Below, in pieces: positions 1-6,571 of a stretch of DNA of 13,996 bases (positions are counted from its first letter, which is position 1; each line of letters begins with the position of its first letter). The DNA is from Alistipes sp. Its GTDB lineage: Bacteria > Bacteroidota > Bacteroidia > Bacteroidales > Rikenellaceae. The translations under genes were made by a program, and so were the position numbers. Below the pieces are notes generated by a model that searched no databases, was not told the DNA's origin, and worked only from the letters and a program-made list of their open reading frames with translations. The DNA lies in the NCBI GenBank assembly GCA_028691095.1, contig JAQUZZ010000009.1, forward strand, positions 1-13,996. Reading direction: 5' to 3'.

Positions 1-593
1 CCGATGACCCGTGGCATCTTCGGCTCCCACGGAATTCCGGCCATCACATCCACCGCATCGGCTCCGCCAACCCCGATCGCAACCATACCCAAACCACCGG
101 CATTGGGGGTGTGCGAATCGGTTCCGATCATCATGCCTCCCGGGAAGGCATAGTTCTCCAGCACCACCTGATGGATAATTCCCGCTCCGGCACTCCAGAA
201 TCCCAGTCCGTAACGATTGGCCACACTCCGCAAGAAATCGTACACCTCGCGATTGACCGTTCGAGCGGTATTCAAATCCGCTTGCGCACCACAGTCGGCC
301 TGAATCAAGTGGTCGCAATGCACCGACGCTGGCACGGCCGAACGATCACGCCCCGCATTCATAAACTGCAACAACGCCATTTGCGCCGTCGCATCTTGCA
401 TGGCCACGCGGTCGGGTCTAAAATTGACATAATCCACGCCCCGCTCAAACGGCTTGGCATCGGCAGCATCGTAAAGGTGAGCATAGAGAATCTTTTCGGC
501 CAACGTCAGCGGTGTACCCTTGACTTCGCGCGCCTGCGCCACGCGTTGAGAGAAAGTCGAATAGACCTTACGGATAAGTTCAATATCAAACAT
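1..593 (-). CDS. acn: Aconitate hydratase, mitochondrial type (N-terminal part; 3' end outside window)
   Basis: Reading the minus strand from ATG 593 gives 197 open codons that continue past base 1. Aconitase converts citrate to isocitrate in the cytoplasmic TCA pathway, using a 4Fe-4S cluster. Seen here are the early active-site motifs of the family: HCDH (about residues 94-97), IIHQ with the following [10 protein letters not shown], and [20 protein letters not shown] ending in [13 protein letters not shown]. The spacing and wording match mitochondrial-type (ACO2-like) aconitase more closely than AcnA/IRP or AcnB. The cluster cysteines lie further on and cannot be checked. The first residues [18 protein letters not shown] fit a native N-terminus without targeting peptide. 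A TACCTTTG promoter box lies about 150 bases upstream, and a 17-base palindromic element sits 12 bases before the start. The upstream gene is a PH-like membrane protein with no metabolic link. Confidence 0.95.
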   Translation of the reverse strand, partial: MFDIELIRKVYSTFSQRVAQAREVKGTPLTLAEKILYAHLYDAADAKPFERGVDYVNFRPDRVAMQDATAQMALLQFMNAGRDRSAVPASVHCDHLIQADCGAQADLNTARTVNREVYDFLRSVANRYGLGFWSAGAGIIHQVVLENYAFPGGMMIGTDSHTPNAGGLGMVAIGVGGADAVDVMAGIPWEPKMPRVI

Positions 594-605
594 GCTGTGA
601 ATTTT

Positions 606-622
606 TAAGCATTTTGTGCTAT
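606..622 (-). repeat. 17-base start-proximal palindromic element, copy 1 (before aconitase)
   Basis: On the minus strand this reads ATAGCACAAAATGCTTA, ending 12 bases before the acn ATG. It is the most diverged of four copies: the half-sites are AGCA/TGCT, with the C:G pair next to the loop lost. The orientation relative to the gene (ATAGCAC first, TGCTTA next to the start) is the same as in the other three copies. Function unknown; it could be a protein operator or a small mRNA hairpin. Confidence 0.55.
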
Positions 623-746
623 TTATGATTTCAGATTGCAAATTTCAAGCCTCATTGCACGTCGCGCATCGGCTCGAAACAGGTGTTCCACCTTGCAGTG
701 GCACACGCTCTTCACTCCCTGCCTTTGCGCGCGTTACGCGTGCGGA

Positions 747-754
747 CAAAGGTA
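747..754 (-). promoter_or_regulatory. Predicted -7 promoter box for acn (TACCTTTG)
   Basis: The minus strand reads TACCTTTG followed by TCC, matching the Bacteroidetes -7 consensus TAnnTTTG. No good TTTG -33 box is seen 19-21 bases upstream; instead a CAAAAAT lies there, as at the uvrD box. Transcription would start near 742 and give a leader of about 150 bases. A GC-rich inverted repeat (727-733 with 737-743) lies at the predicted transcript start. Confidence 0.5.
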
Positions 755-836
755 ACGATTTTCCTCTAATTTTTGCACCCTCCCCCTTCTTCAGCAGGGT
801 CGAGGCGCAGAAAAGAGCGCAACGATCGCTCCGGAT

Positions 837-1424
837 TCAGACCTCGGAAGCGGAGTTCGGCTGCTCGGGGTTTTCGGGTTTCTGCGATTGTTTGAGGGTA
901 TGCAACTGAAGGATCTCGGCTCTTTTCCGATCGCGAAAATGTTGGATCTGTGCCACGAGTTCATCCGGATCGTCACAACTAACGATGTACGAGTCCTCGT
1001 AAATATCCTCGATCAGCACCAGGGTCTTGCGTCCCGACGCATAGACCCGAAAGAGAGTCCAGCTCTGGAAATTAAAATAGTATCCGTAATAGCCCCAGAA
1101 GCCGTAACTGCCGATCAACGGCCACAAACGACGGAACTCCTCCCGATCCAGCCGCCGCACGAGTTCGATATCTTCGACATGGATCCGGGTCAGATCCACC
1201 ACACAATGGATCTCCAGCATCGCCTCACTGAGCAGCAGGAAGCGAGGGATCGAGAGCACATAGAGCGTAATGATAGACAAGACGAAGAAGAGCATCCATG
1301 CCGGAAGATAATCCCCTCCCCACACAAAATGGAACCACACAAAAAGAGCAGCCACCACCGAGAGCAAGCCGATCGTAATTCTTCGGGTTCTTCGGTCAAA
1401 ATGATATTGATAACGTTGTTCCAT
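837..1424 (-). CDS. Membrane-anchored PH-like domain protein (bPH_5-like)
   Basis: This 195-residue protein has a basic N-terminus (FDRRTRR), two close transmembrane segments (about residues 16-35 and 42-59), then a cytoplasmic beta-rich domain. The aromatic-glycine stretch SYGFWGYYGYYFNF (about 107-120) and the following strands resemble bacterial PH domains of the PF10882 type. The tail after residue 165 is charged and probably disordered. Biochemical role unknown; such proteins are usually called PH domain-containing membrane proteins. The ATG at 1424 shares its A with the TGA stop of the upstream small TM gene, so the pair is translationally coupled; a GTG one codon earlier is the alternative start. 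Family assignment is from pattern recognition, not a search. Confidence 0.75.
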   Translation of the reverse strand: MEQRYQYHFDRRTRRITIGLLSVVAALFVWFHFVWGGDYLPAWMLFFVLSIITLYVLSIPRFLLLSEAMLEIHCVVDLTRIHVEDIELVRRLDREEFRRLWPLIGSYGFWGYYGYYFNFQSWTLFRVYASGRKTLVLIEDIYEDSYIVSCDDPDELVAQIQHFRDRKRAEILQLHTLKQSQKPENPEQPNSASEV

Positions 1425-1669
1425 CACTTTTCAAATGACGTAAAGCGATCGGATGCCGAAGTTTTCCCTCTGCGCGCTCCTCGTTCCGATCGACGCAACA
1501 CCATACTCATAAACACGGCAAACACCGCAGCACAGACCACCGCATTCACCCCGATCGATCCCACAGACTCTCCGGTATGGAAGATCCATCGCTCTCCCCC
1601 GTAGAGGATCCCAAAGGTCACCGCAAAGAAAAGCGCAAAATAGAGAATGAAATGGAGAAAAATTTTCAT
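1424..1669 (-). CDS. Small two-TM membrane protein of unknown function
   Basis: An 81-residue protein beginning MKIFLHFILYF with two hydrophobic helices (about residues 4-22 and 36-59) separated by a short loop (YGGERWIFHTGESVGS), and ending in a basic, serine-rich tail (RRSERGARRGKTSASDR). I do not recognise a family. The coding case rests on the one-base stop/start overlap with the PH-like gene downstream, on the sensible membrane topology, and on the palindromic element five bases before the ATG. A GTG four codons earlier would fall inside that element, so ATG 1669 is preferred. The two genes probably work as a unit in the inner membrane. Confidence 0.7.
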   Translation of the reverse strand: MKIFLHFILYFALFFAVTFGILYGGERWIFHTGESVGSIGVNAVVCAAVFAVFMSMVLRRSERGARRGKTSASDRFTSFEK

Positions 1670-1674
1670 GGTAT

Positions 1675-1691
1675 TAAGCACATCGTGCTAT
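1675..1691 (-). repeat. 17-base start-proximal palindromic element, copy 2 (before small TM gene)
   Basis: The minus strand reads ATAGCACGATGTGCTTA, with perfect 5-base half-sites AGCAC/GTGCT around GAT. It ends five bases before the ATG at 1669. It sits in the 129-base gap after the nrnA-like gene, where no TAnnTTTG promoter box was found. Confidence 0.6.
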
Positions 1692-1798
1692 TTATTAGCA
1701 ATAAACACATCGGTATATCCGGCATCTGCCGTGAAAAAAGAGTCCATTATTCTTGGGGGAGGAGCGAGCCGCGGTATTTTACGACCGTCCCTTGGAGT

Positions 1799-2848
1799 CT
1801 ATCCCTCCTTTTCTCCGAAATACTCTCCCAGAAATTGATGGAAGTTTTGCAAGGTTTCATCCATCGAGACATACGAACGACCTCCCGCTGCATTCCGATG
1901 ACCTCCGCCGTCAAAATAGCGACGAGCGAACACATTGACATCCACATCGCCCCGCGAACGCAACGACACCCGCACACTGTGCTTGGTCTGGATGAACATG
2001 GCCGACATCCGAATGCCTCGGATCGAGAGCGGGTAGTTGACAAAACCCTCGCTATCGCCCTGAATAAAGTTGAATCGACGCATCTCCTCCTCGGTCAGGG
2101 AGACATGAGCGACCCCGTATTTGTAGTTGGTCACCATCTTGTCGTTGAGCATATACCCCAGCAACCGCATCCGCCCCTCCGAGAAGTTGTCATAGACGCT
2201 ACTATTCACATAGGGAACATTCACACCCCGTTCGATCAGTACGGCAACCGCCCGGAAAAGCTCCGCGGAGAGCGTGCTGAAACTAAAGTTGCCCGTATCG
2301 GTCATGATGCCCACATACATCGACTCAGCCATTGCCTGGTCGATCGACTCTTCGCCCGCCAAAGCCATAATCAACTGATAGACGATATAGGAGGTAGAGC
2401 AGGAGTGGGTATCCGAGAACTGCAACACATATCCATCAACCGGAGGATGGAGGTGATGATCAATCAGGATGCGCAGGGCCGTCGTATTGGCCGTCACCGT
2501 ATCGGTCACCCGATCGAGACGGTTGATTTGATTGAAGTCCATGCAAAAGATGATCTCCGCCTCTGCAATGAAGCGCGCCATGATCCCGTCGACATCATCC
2601 TTGAAGACCCCGATATGCCCTATATCGGTCATCCACTCCAAGAAATAGGGGTAACGATTCGGCGCAATGCACAGGGTGGTGTGCCCCAGTCGCTCCAAGT
2701 AGGCGCGCCAAGCCAACGCAGCCCCAATCGTGTCTCCATCGGGATTGGTGTGAGTGAGCAAGGCGATCTTTTTCGGTGCACCTTGCAGTATTTCGCGCAA
2801 CTGATCTAATTTCTGTTCTGTAATAACCATCGTATCCTCTTTTTTCAT
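1799..2848 (-). CDS. nrnA: DHH/DHHA1 phosphoesterase, NrnA-like (nanoRNase / pAp phosphatase)
   Basis: A 349-residue cytoplasmic phosphoesterase. All DHH-family metal motifs are visible: HTNPDGD (residues 33-39), the Asp in FCMDFN (104), DHH (130-132), the Asp in GIMTDTGNF (184), and the C-terminal DHHA1 glycine motif GGGHRNAAGG (about 320-330). NrnA-type enzymes degrade short RNA oligonucleotides and dephosphorylate 3'-phosphoadenosine 5'-phosphate; some relatives cleave cyclic dinucleotide products, and the sequence alone does not separate these. Start chosen as MKKEDTM at 2848, 23 bases after the S41 stop; ATG 2830 (MVITEQKL) is an equally possible start and is preceded by a GAGG. The open frame extends further upstream into the S41 gene but that part has no family likeness. 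Probably co-transcribed with the S41 gene. Confidence 0.9.
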   Translation of the reverse strand: MKKEDTMVITEQKLDQLREILQGAPKKIALLTHTNPDGDTIGAALAWRAYLERLGHTTLCIAPNRYPYFLEWMTDIGHIGVFKDDVDGIMARFIAEAEIIFCMDFNQINRLDRVTDTVTANTTALRILIDHHLHPPVDGYVLQFSDTHSCSTSYIVYQLIMALAGEESIDQAMAESMYVGIMTDTGNFSFSTLSAELFRAVAVLIERGVNVPYVNSSVYDNFSEGRMRLLGYMLNDKMVTNYKYGVAHVSLTEEEMRRFNFIQGDSEGFVNYPLSIRGIRMSAMFIQTKHSVRVSLRSRGDVDVNVFARRYFDGGGHRNAAGGRSYVSMDETLQNFHQFLGEYFGEKEG

Positions 2849-2871
2849 GCAATCAACGCTCTTGTCTTTCT

Positions 2872-4323
2872 CTATGGTTCCGTCTGTACTTCGATCAATC
2901 CGGAACGTTGGGGAAGGTTCGGGGTGGAGAGGGGCATCGGAACCCACGTCGACTCCGGCTGTGTCGTGCTCTTCGTCTGCATCGCCATCGACTTCGATCC
3001 GCTGATCTCGCCTAACGCATACTGCAACAGAAACTCGTCGGGATCGCCCAATGCGGCCATCTGATCCTGATTGAGCAAATCGTCCGCCGCAATATCTGGC
3101 GTAAAGCCGTTTTGATACTCCGACTCCATATTTTTATTAAATGCCTTTTGGGTAATGGGATGCAATTTAAGCATATAGTCCGAAGAGGTGATCTCGGTCG
3201 ACCCCACATTCTTCCCCTCGGTCGTTGTCCCGATCAATCGCACCGACATATAGGGTCTCAGCGTATTGATCACAGCCTCACTGGCTGAGGCCGTCCATTG
3301 ACCCGAAAGGACATAGAGTCGCTTCAGATCCAAGTTGTAGTTTTGCATCTCCGCTTTGGAAAGGAACGGCGAGACAACGTCGCCCCCGTGTCGTGCCGTC
3401 TGAGCCTCGTTGTAACGCGCGATCATGAAGGTCTGCCCCAAGGCCGAAGCGGGACAGAGCATACTGCACAACAACTGACAAGTGAGAATATACCCCCCGC
3501 TATTGTAGCGCAAATCCAGCACCAGTTCATCAATGCCCTGCTGTTTGAAGGCCGCGAACATACTCTTCATCTGGGTATGGTATTCATAGTTCGGCAGCCC
3601 CCCCGGGCCCGACTCAAAGGCATTATAGACCAAATAACCGATGCGGTGAGATCCGCGCTCAAACACCGTGGAGTAAAACAGCGGCGAGATCTGCAAAAGC
3701 TCCGCAGCCTCCACGGAGAGGGTCTGAGCATCGGTCACTACATACTGCTGTTCTCCGCTCTCGGTAGTGATATACCGGCATCGCTCCACCTCAAAGGTTG
3801 TCGCACCGCCTTGCTTGAGGCTGCTCAGATCCGACGCATAGATCGGCTTCCCTTTGATCGTACGAATCCAATCCCCCCGTTTCAATCCGGCACGCGAGGC
3901 AGGCGAATCAGGAACGACAAACAGCACCCGAGCCGTATAGATCTGATGATTCTCCGAATCATAGTATTGCTGGTATTCAAACCCGTATGAACGAGTATCT
4001 CCCACCAACGCCTTACTTCCTGTACGTTCGAGATAGGAGTAAAAGTAGTTTTTTCCTCCCGCGTGCTTCCCGTCGTTATCACTGCTGCGCGGAGAGAGCA
4101 GGCTCTGGAAGAAGCTTTCACACGCTTGATCGTAGTAAGGCGTAACGGTCTGAGTGTAATCGGTATAGAGATACTGCGCCTTCATCTGGGAGTAGATCCA
4201 CCGATTGGCATCTTCATCGACATAGGGTGAGGGTGTAGGCTCCTCGGCCGGCCCTTTGGCACACGATCCTGCCAGCAGGAGCACTCCCGTCAGCCATACT
4301 CCGATAGAAAATCTACTCTGCAT
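2872..4323 (-). CDS. S41 family (C-terminal processing-type) peptidase with PDZ domain, lipoprotein
   Basis: A 483-residue protein with a lipoprotein signal: hydrophobic core, then LLAGSC with Cys21 as the lipidation site, followed by an acidic stretch (EE at 27-28) that may favour surface or outer-membrane export. A PDZ domain lies at about 128-185 (VPDSPASRAGLKRGDWI). The S41 protease domain follows: LVLDLRYNSGGY (268-278), then WTASASE with the probable nucleophile Ser346, and EGKNVG with general base Lys371. The Ser-Lys spacing of 25 residues matches Prc and CtpB. At Lys+4, where Prc/CtpB have Gln, there is Ser375. The C-terminal 40 residues are Ser/Thr/Pro-rich and look disordered. It should cleave envelope proteins, but its substrates cannot be deduced. 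A promoter box and a long leader with repeated and paired sequences lie upstream. Confidence 0.9.
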   Translation of the reverse strand: MQSRFSIGVWLTGVLLLAGSCAKGPAEEPTPSPYVDEDANRWIYSQMKAQYLYTDYTQTVTPYYDQACESFFQSLLSPRSSDNDGKHAGGKNYFYSYLERTGSKALVGDTRSYGFEYQQYYDSENHQIYTARVLFVVPDSPASRAGLKRGDWIRTIKGKPIYASDLSSLKQGGATTFEVERCRYITTESGEQQYVVTDAQTLSVEAAELLQISPLFYSTVFERGSHRIGYLVYNAFESGPGGLPNYEYHTQMKSMFAAFKQQGIDELVLDLRYNSGGYILTCQLLCSMLCPASALGQTFMIARYNEAQTARHGGDVVSPFLSKAEMQNYNLDLKRLYVLSGQWTASASEAVINTLRPYMSVRLIGTTTEGKNVGSTEITSSDYMLKLHPITQKAFNKNMESEYQNGFTPDIAADDLLNQDQMAALGDPDEFLLQYALGEISGSKSMAMQTKSTTQPESTWVPMPLSTPNLPQRSGLIEVQTEP

Positions 4324-4345
4324 CTCGATATATTTTATAGGTAAG

Positions 4346-4357
4346 TCACGAATTGAG
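4346..4357 (-). repeat. 12-base direct repeat in S41 leader, proximal copy
   Basis: TCACGAATTGAG on the plus strand (CTCAATTCGTGA in the predicted transcript), repeated exactly at 4499-4510, 153 bases away. Both copies are followed by similar C-rich sequence (ACCCTCT against CCCCCTCT), so the duplication is about 19-20 bases. This copy forms one arm of the 4352-4368 hairpin. Confidence 0.7.
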
Positions 4358-4368
4358 ACCCTCTCAAT
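4352..4368 (-). promoter_or_regulatory. Perfect 7-base-pair stem-loop near the S41 start
   Basis: ATTGAGA (4352-4358) and TCTCAAT (4362-4368) are perfect inverted arms around a CCC triloop (GGG in the transcript). It lies 28 bases before the S41 ATG, within the predicted leader. No T-run follows on the minus strand, so it is not a standard terminator. It may affect translation or mRNA stability. Confidence 0.5.
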
Positions 4369-4414
4369 CTAAGGAAAACCGTTACTTTTTCGATCCGTAA
4401 AACGCAAGTTAAAG

Positions 4415-4430
4415 GGCTTTTACAAAAGCC
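4415..4430 (-). other. Short AT/GC hairpin in S41 leader
   Basis: GGCTTTT (4415-4421) and AAAAGCC (4424-4430) are inverted repeats. On the minus strand the hairpin is followed by CTTTAAC, only weakly terminator-like. It could be an attenuator or read-through terminator within the leader, or a weak terminator for nth. Confidence 0.35.
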
Positions 4431-4498
4431 TTATGTTCTTCGATAACCCCCTCCCTTCCTTCCCCAACCCGTGGGGAGAAGAGCGATTCGGTGGAACT

Positions 4499-4510
4499 TC
4501 ACGAATTGAG
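4499..4510 (-). repeat. 12-base direct repeat in S41 leader, distal copy
   Basis: Second exact copy of TCACGAATTGAG. It is transcribed before the proximal copy. Its CTCAAT can in principle pair with the ATTGAG arm of the 4352-4368 hairpin, competing with the local partner. Confidence 0.7.
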
Positions 4511-4551
4511 CCCCCTCTTCCGATTCCAAAATGAGGGAAGCGCGTAATGGA

Positions 4552-4559
4552 CAAAGATA
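4552..4559 (-). promoter_or_regulatory. Predicted -7 promoter box for the S41 gene (TATCTTTG)
   Basis: The minus strand reads TATCTTTG followed by TCC, a full match to TAnnTTTG, placed 10 bases past the nth stop codon. The predicted start near 4546 gives a leader of about 220 bases before the S41 ATG. A GCAAAG lies about 19 bases upstream in place of a clear -33 TTTG. Confidence 0.5.
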
Positions 4560-4568
4560 GTAATTATT

Positions 4569-5243
4569 TTATGCTTTGCCGTCCGTTTCCGGCGTAGTTT
4601 GTTGAGCCGAAGTGCGGGCATAATAGCGACACCAAGGGGTCAACCCACACTGGGCACACTGTGGCTTACGAGCCTGACACACATAACGGCCGTGGAGAAT
4701 CAACCAATGATGCGCCACCGGCAACAACTCCGCAGGAATATGTGCGGTCAGCTGCTGCTCGGTTTGCAGGGGGGTCTTCGCCGCCGTGGTCAATCCCAAA
4801 CGAGCAGAGACCCGAAACACGTGGGTATCAACGGGCATCACCGCCTCATGAAAGATGACGATGCCGATGACATTCGCTGTTTTGCGTCCCACCCCCGGCA
4901 GGCGTTGCAAAGCCTCCTGATCCGAAGGCACGACACCCCCGAACTCCTCCACCAACTTGCGCGCCATGCCGACCAGATTCCGCGCTTTGTTGTTCGGGTA
5001 GGAGATACTCTTGATGTAGGCATAGACCTCCTCTTGCGTCGCCTCGGAGAGGGCTTGGGGTGTCGGAAATCGCTCAAAGAGGGCGGGGGTCGTGAGGTTC
5101 ACCCGCTTGTCGGTGCACTGGGCGGAGAGGATCACCGCCACCAACAATTCATAGGGGTTGCGATAGTGCAACTCGCTCTCTGCCGAAGGCATCTGCTCGG
5201 CAAACCAGTGTAAGATATGGTCGTATCGCTCTTTGAGTCGCAT
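4569..5243 (-). CDS. nth: Endonuclease III (DNA glycosylase/AP lyase)
   Basis: A 224-residue protein, close to the usual 210-220 of the family. It removes oxidised pyrimidines from DNA and nicks the AP site in base excision repair. Seen are the helix-hairpin-helix LPGVGRKTANVI (115-126) with catalytic Lys121, the catalytic Asp139 in VDTHVFR, and the C-terminal 4Fe-4S loop C-X6-C-X2-C-X5-C at Cys189, 196, 199 and 205. LSAQCTDKRVN (39-49) is also characteristic. The start ATG 5243 gives the expected N-terminus. No promoter box fits well in the 214 bases upstream; a 6-base inverted repeat (ATTCAC/GTGAAT) lies two bases before the start. Functional assignment is secure. Confidence 0.96.
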   Translation of the reverse strand: MRLKERYDHILHWFAEQMPSAESELHYRNPYELLVAVILSAQCTDKRVNLTTPALFERFPTPQALSEATQEEVYAYIKSISYPNNKARNLVGMARKLVEEFGGVVPSDQEALQRLPGVGRKTANVIGIVIFHEAVMPVDTHVFRVSARLGLTTAAKTPLQTEQQLTAHIPAELLPVAHHWLILHGRYVCQARKPQCAQCGLTPWCRYYARTSAQQTTPETDGKA

Positions 5244-5244
5244 G

Positions 5245-5266
5245 ATTCACTCCATTTAACGTGAAT
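5245..5266 (-). other. Inverted repeat directly upstream of nth
   Basis: ATTCAC (5245-5250) and GTGAAT (5261-5266) are perfect 6-base arms with a 10-base spacer, one base before the nth start. It could be an operator or a weak hairpin over the initiation region, or chance. Confidence 0.3.
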
Positions 5267-5352
5267 AGTACTGGATGTCACTGTTGCAAAACGAGATTTG
5301 CTTGCGTTTATTCTCTCGATCCTTCAGAAATTACACTCCGCAAGTCTCTCTT

Positions 5353-5393
5353 CTAAAACCCGCTCCACTCCCCATAATCGGAGAGTGGAGCGG
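5353..5393 (-). terminator. Strong hairpin terminator downstream of lrgAB
   Basis: CCGCTCCACTC (5360-5370) and GAGTGGAGCGG (5383-5393) form an 11-base-pair perfect stem with a 12-base loop. On the minus strand the stem is followed by G and then TTTT, and it lies 65 bases after the lrgB stop, so it fits a rho-independent terminator for the lrgAB transcript. A run of five A on the other side would give T-rich sequence only upstream on the minus strand. Confidence 0.7.
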
Positions 5394-5426
5394 AGAAAAA
5401 TCATCTCTGCATCCCGTGTGCGTTGG

Positions 5427-5452
5427 CGACACGGATCCGCCGCAACGTGTCG
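5427..5452 (-). other. Second stem-loop just after lrgB, with a competing pairing
   Basis: CGACACG (5427-5433) and CGTGTCG (5446-5452) are perfect 7-base arms starting five bases after the lrgB stop. ACACGG (5429-5434) can pair instead with CCGTGT (5414-5419). No T-run follows either form. It may protect the 3' end of the lrgAB mRNA or be a transcription pause before the main terminator. Confidence 0.45.
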
Positions 5453-5457
5453 TTTCG

Positions 5458-6147
5458 CTATAAGAGTCGTTCTAAGATCGGGATCAGCACCGCCGTGGTG
5501 ACGCCCATCAACCCGATGGCAAGACCGCTGATCGCGCCCTCAACCGCCCCCAACTCCATGGCGCGTGCCGTTCCCAGTGCGTGTGCCGCGGCTCCCATTG
5601 CCAGTCCCTGTGCAATGCGACTCTCGACCCCGATGCGACGCAGCACCCACGGGCCTACGATTCCCCCGAAGACGCCCACCACAATCACCGCGATCGACGT
5701 CAGTGCAGGAATTCCTCCCGAGCTCTCCGACACGGCCAGTGCAATCGGTGTGGTCACCGACTTCGGTTCCAAGGATGCCACAATGGCAGGGGCTGCCCCC
5801 AGCCACCGCGCAATCCATACGACACTGAGGATCCCCACCACACTACCCACAAAGATGGAGACCACAATCGAAATCACATTGCCCCGAATATTCCGGATCT
5901 GGTCGTGCAGCACATAACCTAAAGCCACCACCGAAAGTCCCAACAGGAAGTCAATCACCTGCGTCTTCTCTCGGTAGCATTCATAATCTACCCCCGTCAA
6001 CTTCAGAAAGCCGATCAGCACCGCCATGGAGACCAAAACCGGATGCAACAGCGCGCACGGGAAGCGTTGCCGCAGTACCACCGCGGCCAGATAGACCCCA
6101 AGGGTCAGGGTCAACAGAAAGAGTTGAGAGTTAAGCAGGGTCTCCAT
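5458..6147 (-). CDS. lrgB: LrgB family integral membrane protein
   Basis: A 229-residue, very hydrophobic protein with many TM helices, the usual length for LrgB/CidB. The family hallmark SLEPKSVTTPIA (about 124-135) is present, with the conserved GGIPALT and MGAAAHALGTARAMELG stretches. LrgB acts with LrgA. The pair was described as antiholin-like in Staphylococcus; later work on relatives points to transport of small carboxylates such as pyruvate, and the plant relative PLGG1 moves glycolate/glycerate. Its ATG overlaps the end of lrgA by 17 bases, so the two are translationally coupled. A strong terminator follows. Substrate in this organism is not deducible. Confidence 0.93.
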   Translation of the reverse strand: METLLNSQLFLLTLTLGVYLAAVVLRQRFPCALLHPVLVSMAVLIGFLKLTGVDYECYREKTQVIDFLLGLSVVALGYVLHDQIRNIRGNVISIVVSIFVGSVVGILSVVWIARWLGAAPAIVASLEPKSVTTPIALAVSESSGGIPALTSIAVIVVGVFGGIVGPWVLRRIGVESRIAQGLAMGAAAHALGTARAMELGAVEGAISGLAIGLMGVTTAVLIPILERLL

Positions 6148-6511
6148 CGTGTGGTTTTGAAAGTGAGGTTTTGTGCTTCATCCGTCGCTCCAAGCGTTGC
6201 TCGACCCATCCGACGACGGCAATCACCAACACCGTACTCGCCAACGAGGCAACGATGATGGCCACCATATAGTGACTCAGCAGAGAGTAGGAGGTAATCA
6301 ACCCCACCCCCACCGGCACAAAAAAGAGCATCATGTGACGCAGCAGAAAACGCGAGACTCCTTCGACCTGAGCCGGACGGATCCAACGCAACGAGAGAGC
6401 CCCAAACAGCAATAGCATCCCCAGCACACTCCCTGGGATGAAGTGGTGCATCAGCGTCGACAGCACGCATCCCATCAAATAACAAAACAGCAACAAGAAA
6501 ATTCCAGTCAT
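6131..6511 (-). CDS. lrgA: LrgA/CidA family small membrane protein
   Basis: A 126-residue protein with about four TM segments. The LrgA/CidA motif IPGSVLGMLLLF (25-36) and LFFVPVGVGL (62-71) are plain. Membrane partner of LrgB, encoded just upstream of it with a 17-base overlap. Start taken as ATG 6511 (MTGIF); a TTG two codons earlier is the alternative. The 60-base gap after the uvrD stop holds a copy of the palindromic element but no TAnnTTTG box, so the pair may be read through from uvrD or use an unrecognised promoter. The C-terminus is basic and cytoplasmic (RRMKHKTSLSK). Confidence 0.92.
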   Translation of the reverse strand: MTGIFLLLFCYLMGCVLSTLMHHFIPGSVLGMLLLFGALSLRWIRPAQVEGVSRFLLRHMMLFFVPVGVGLITSYSLLSHYMVAIIVASLASTVLVIAVVGWVEQRLERRMKHKTSLSKPHDGDPA

Positions 6512-6521
6512 AGACAAACTT

Positions 6522-6538
6522 TAAGCACAGCGTGCTAT
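6522..6538 (-). repeat. 17-base start-proximal palindromic element, copy 3 (before lrgA)
   Basis: The minus strand reads ATAGCACGCTGTGCTTA, with perfect AGCAC/GTGCT half-sites around GCT. It ends 10 bases before the lrgA ATG, in the short gap between uvrD and lrgA. Confidence 0.6.
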
Positions 6539-6571
6539 GGATTAAAAACTCGACTTCTGTTCCTCAAAACA

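Noticed and set aside
616..909. 97-codon plus-strand frame in the acn upstream region
   Set aside because: Composition is unlike a protein, it overlaps the end of the PH-like gene and the acn promoter on the other strand, and no motif is seen.
2849..2947. N-terminal 33-residue extension of the NrnA-like frame
   Set aside because: It overlaps the end of the S41 gene, has no family likeness, and good ATG starts exist at 2848 and 2830.
4461..4480. CCCC/GGGG inverted repeat in the S41 leader (CCCCAACCCGTGGGG) as a terminator for nth
   Set aside because: Only four base pairs and no T-run on the minus strand; it is too weak to call.
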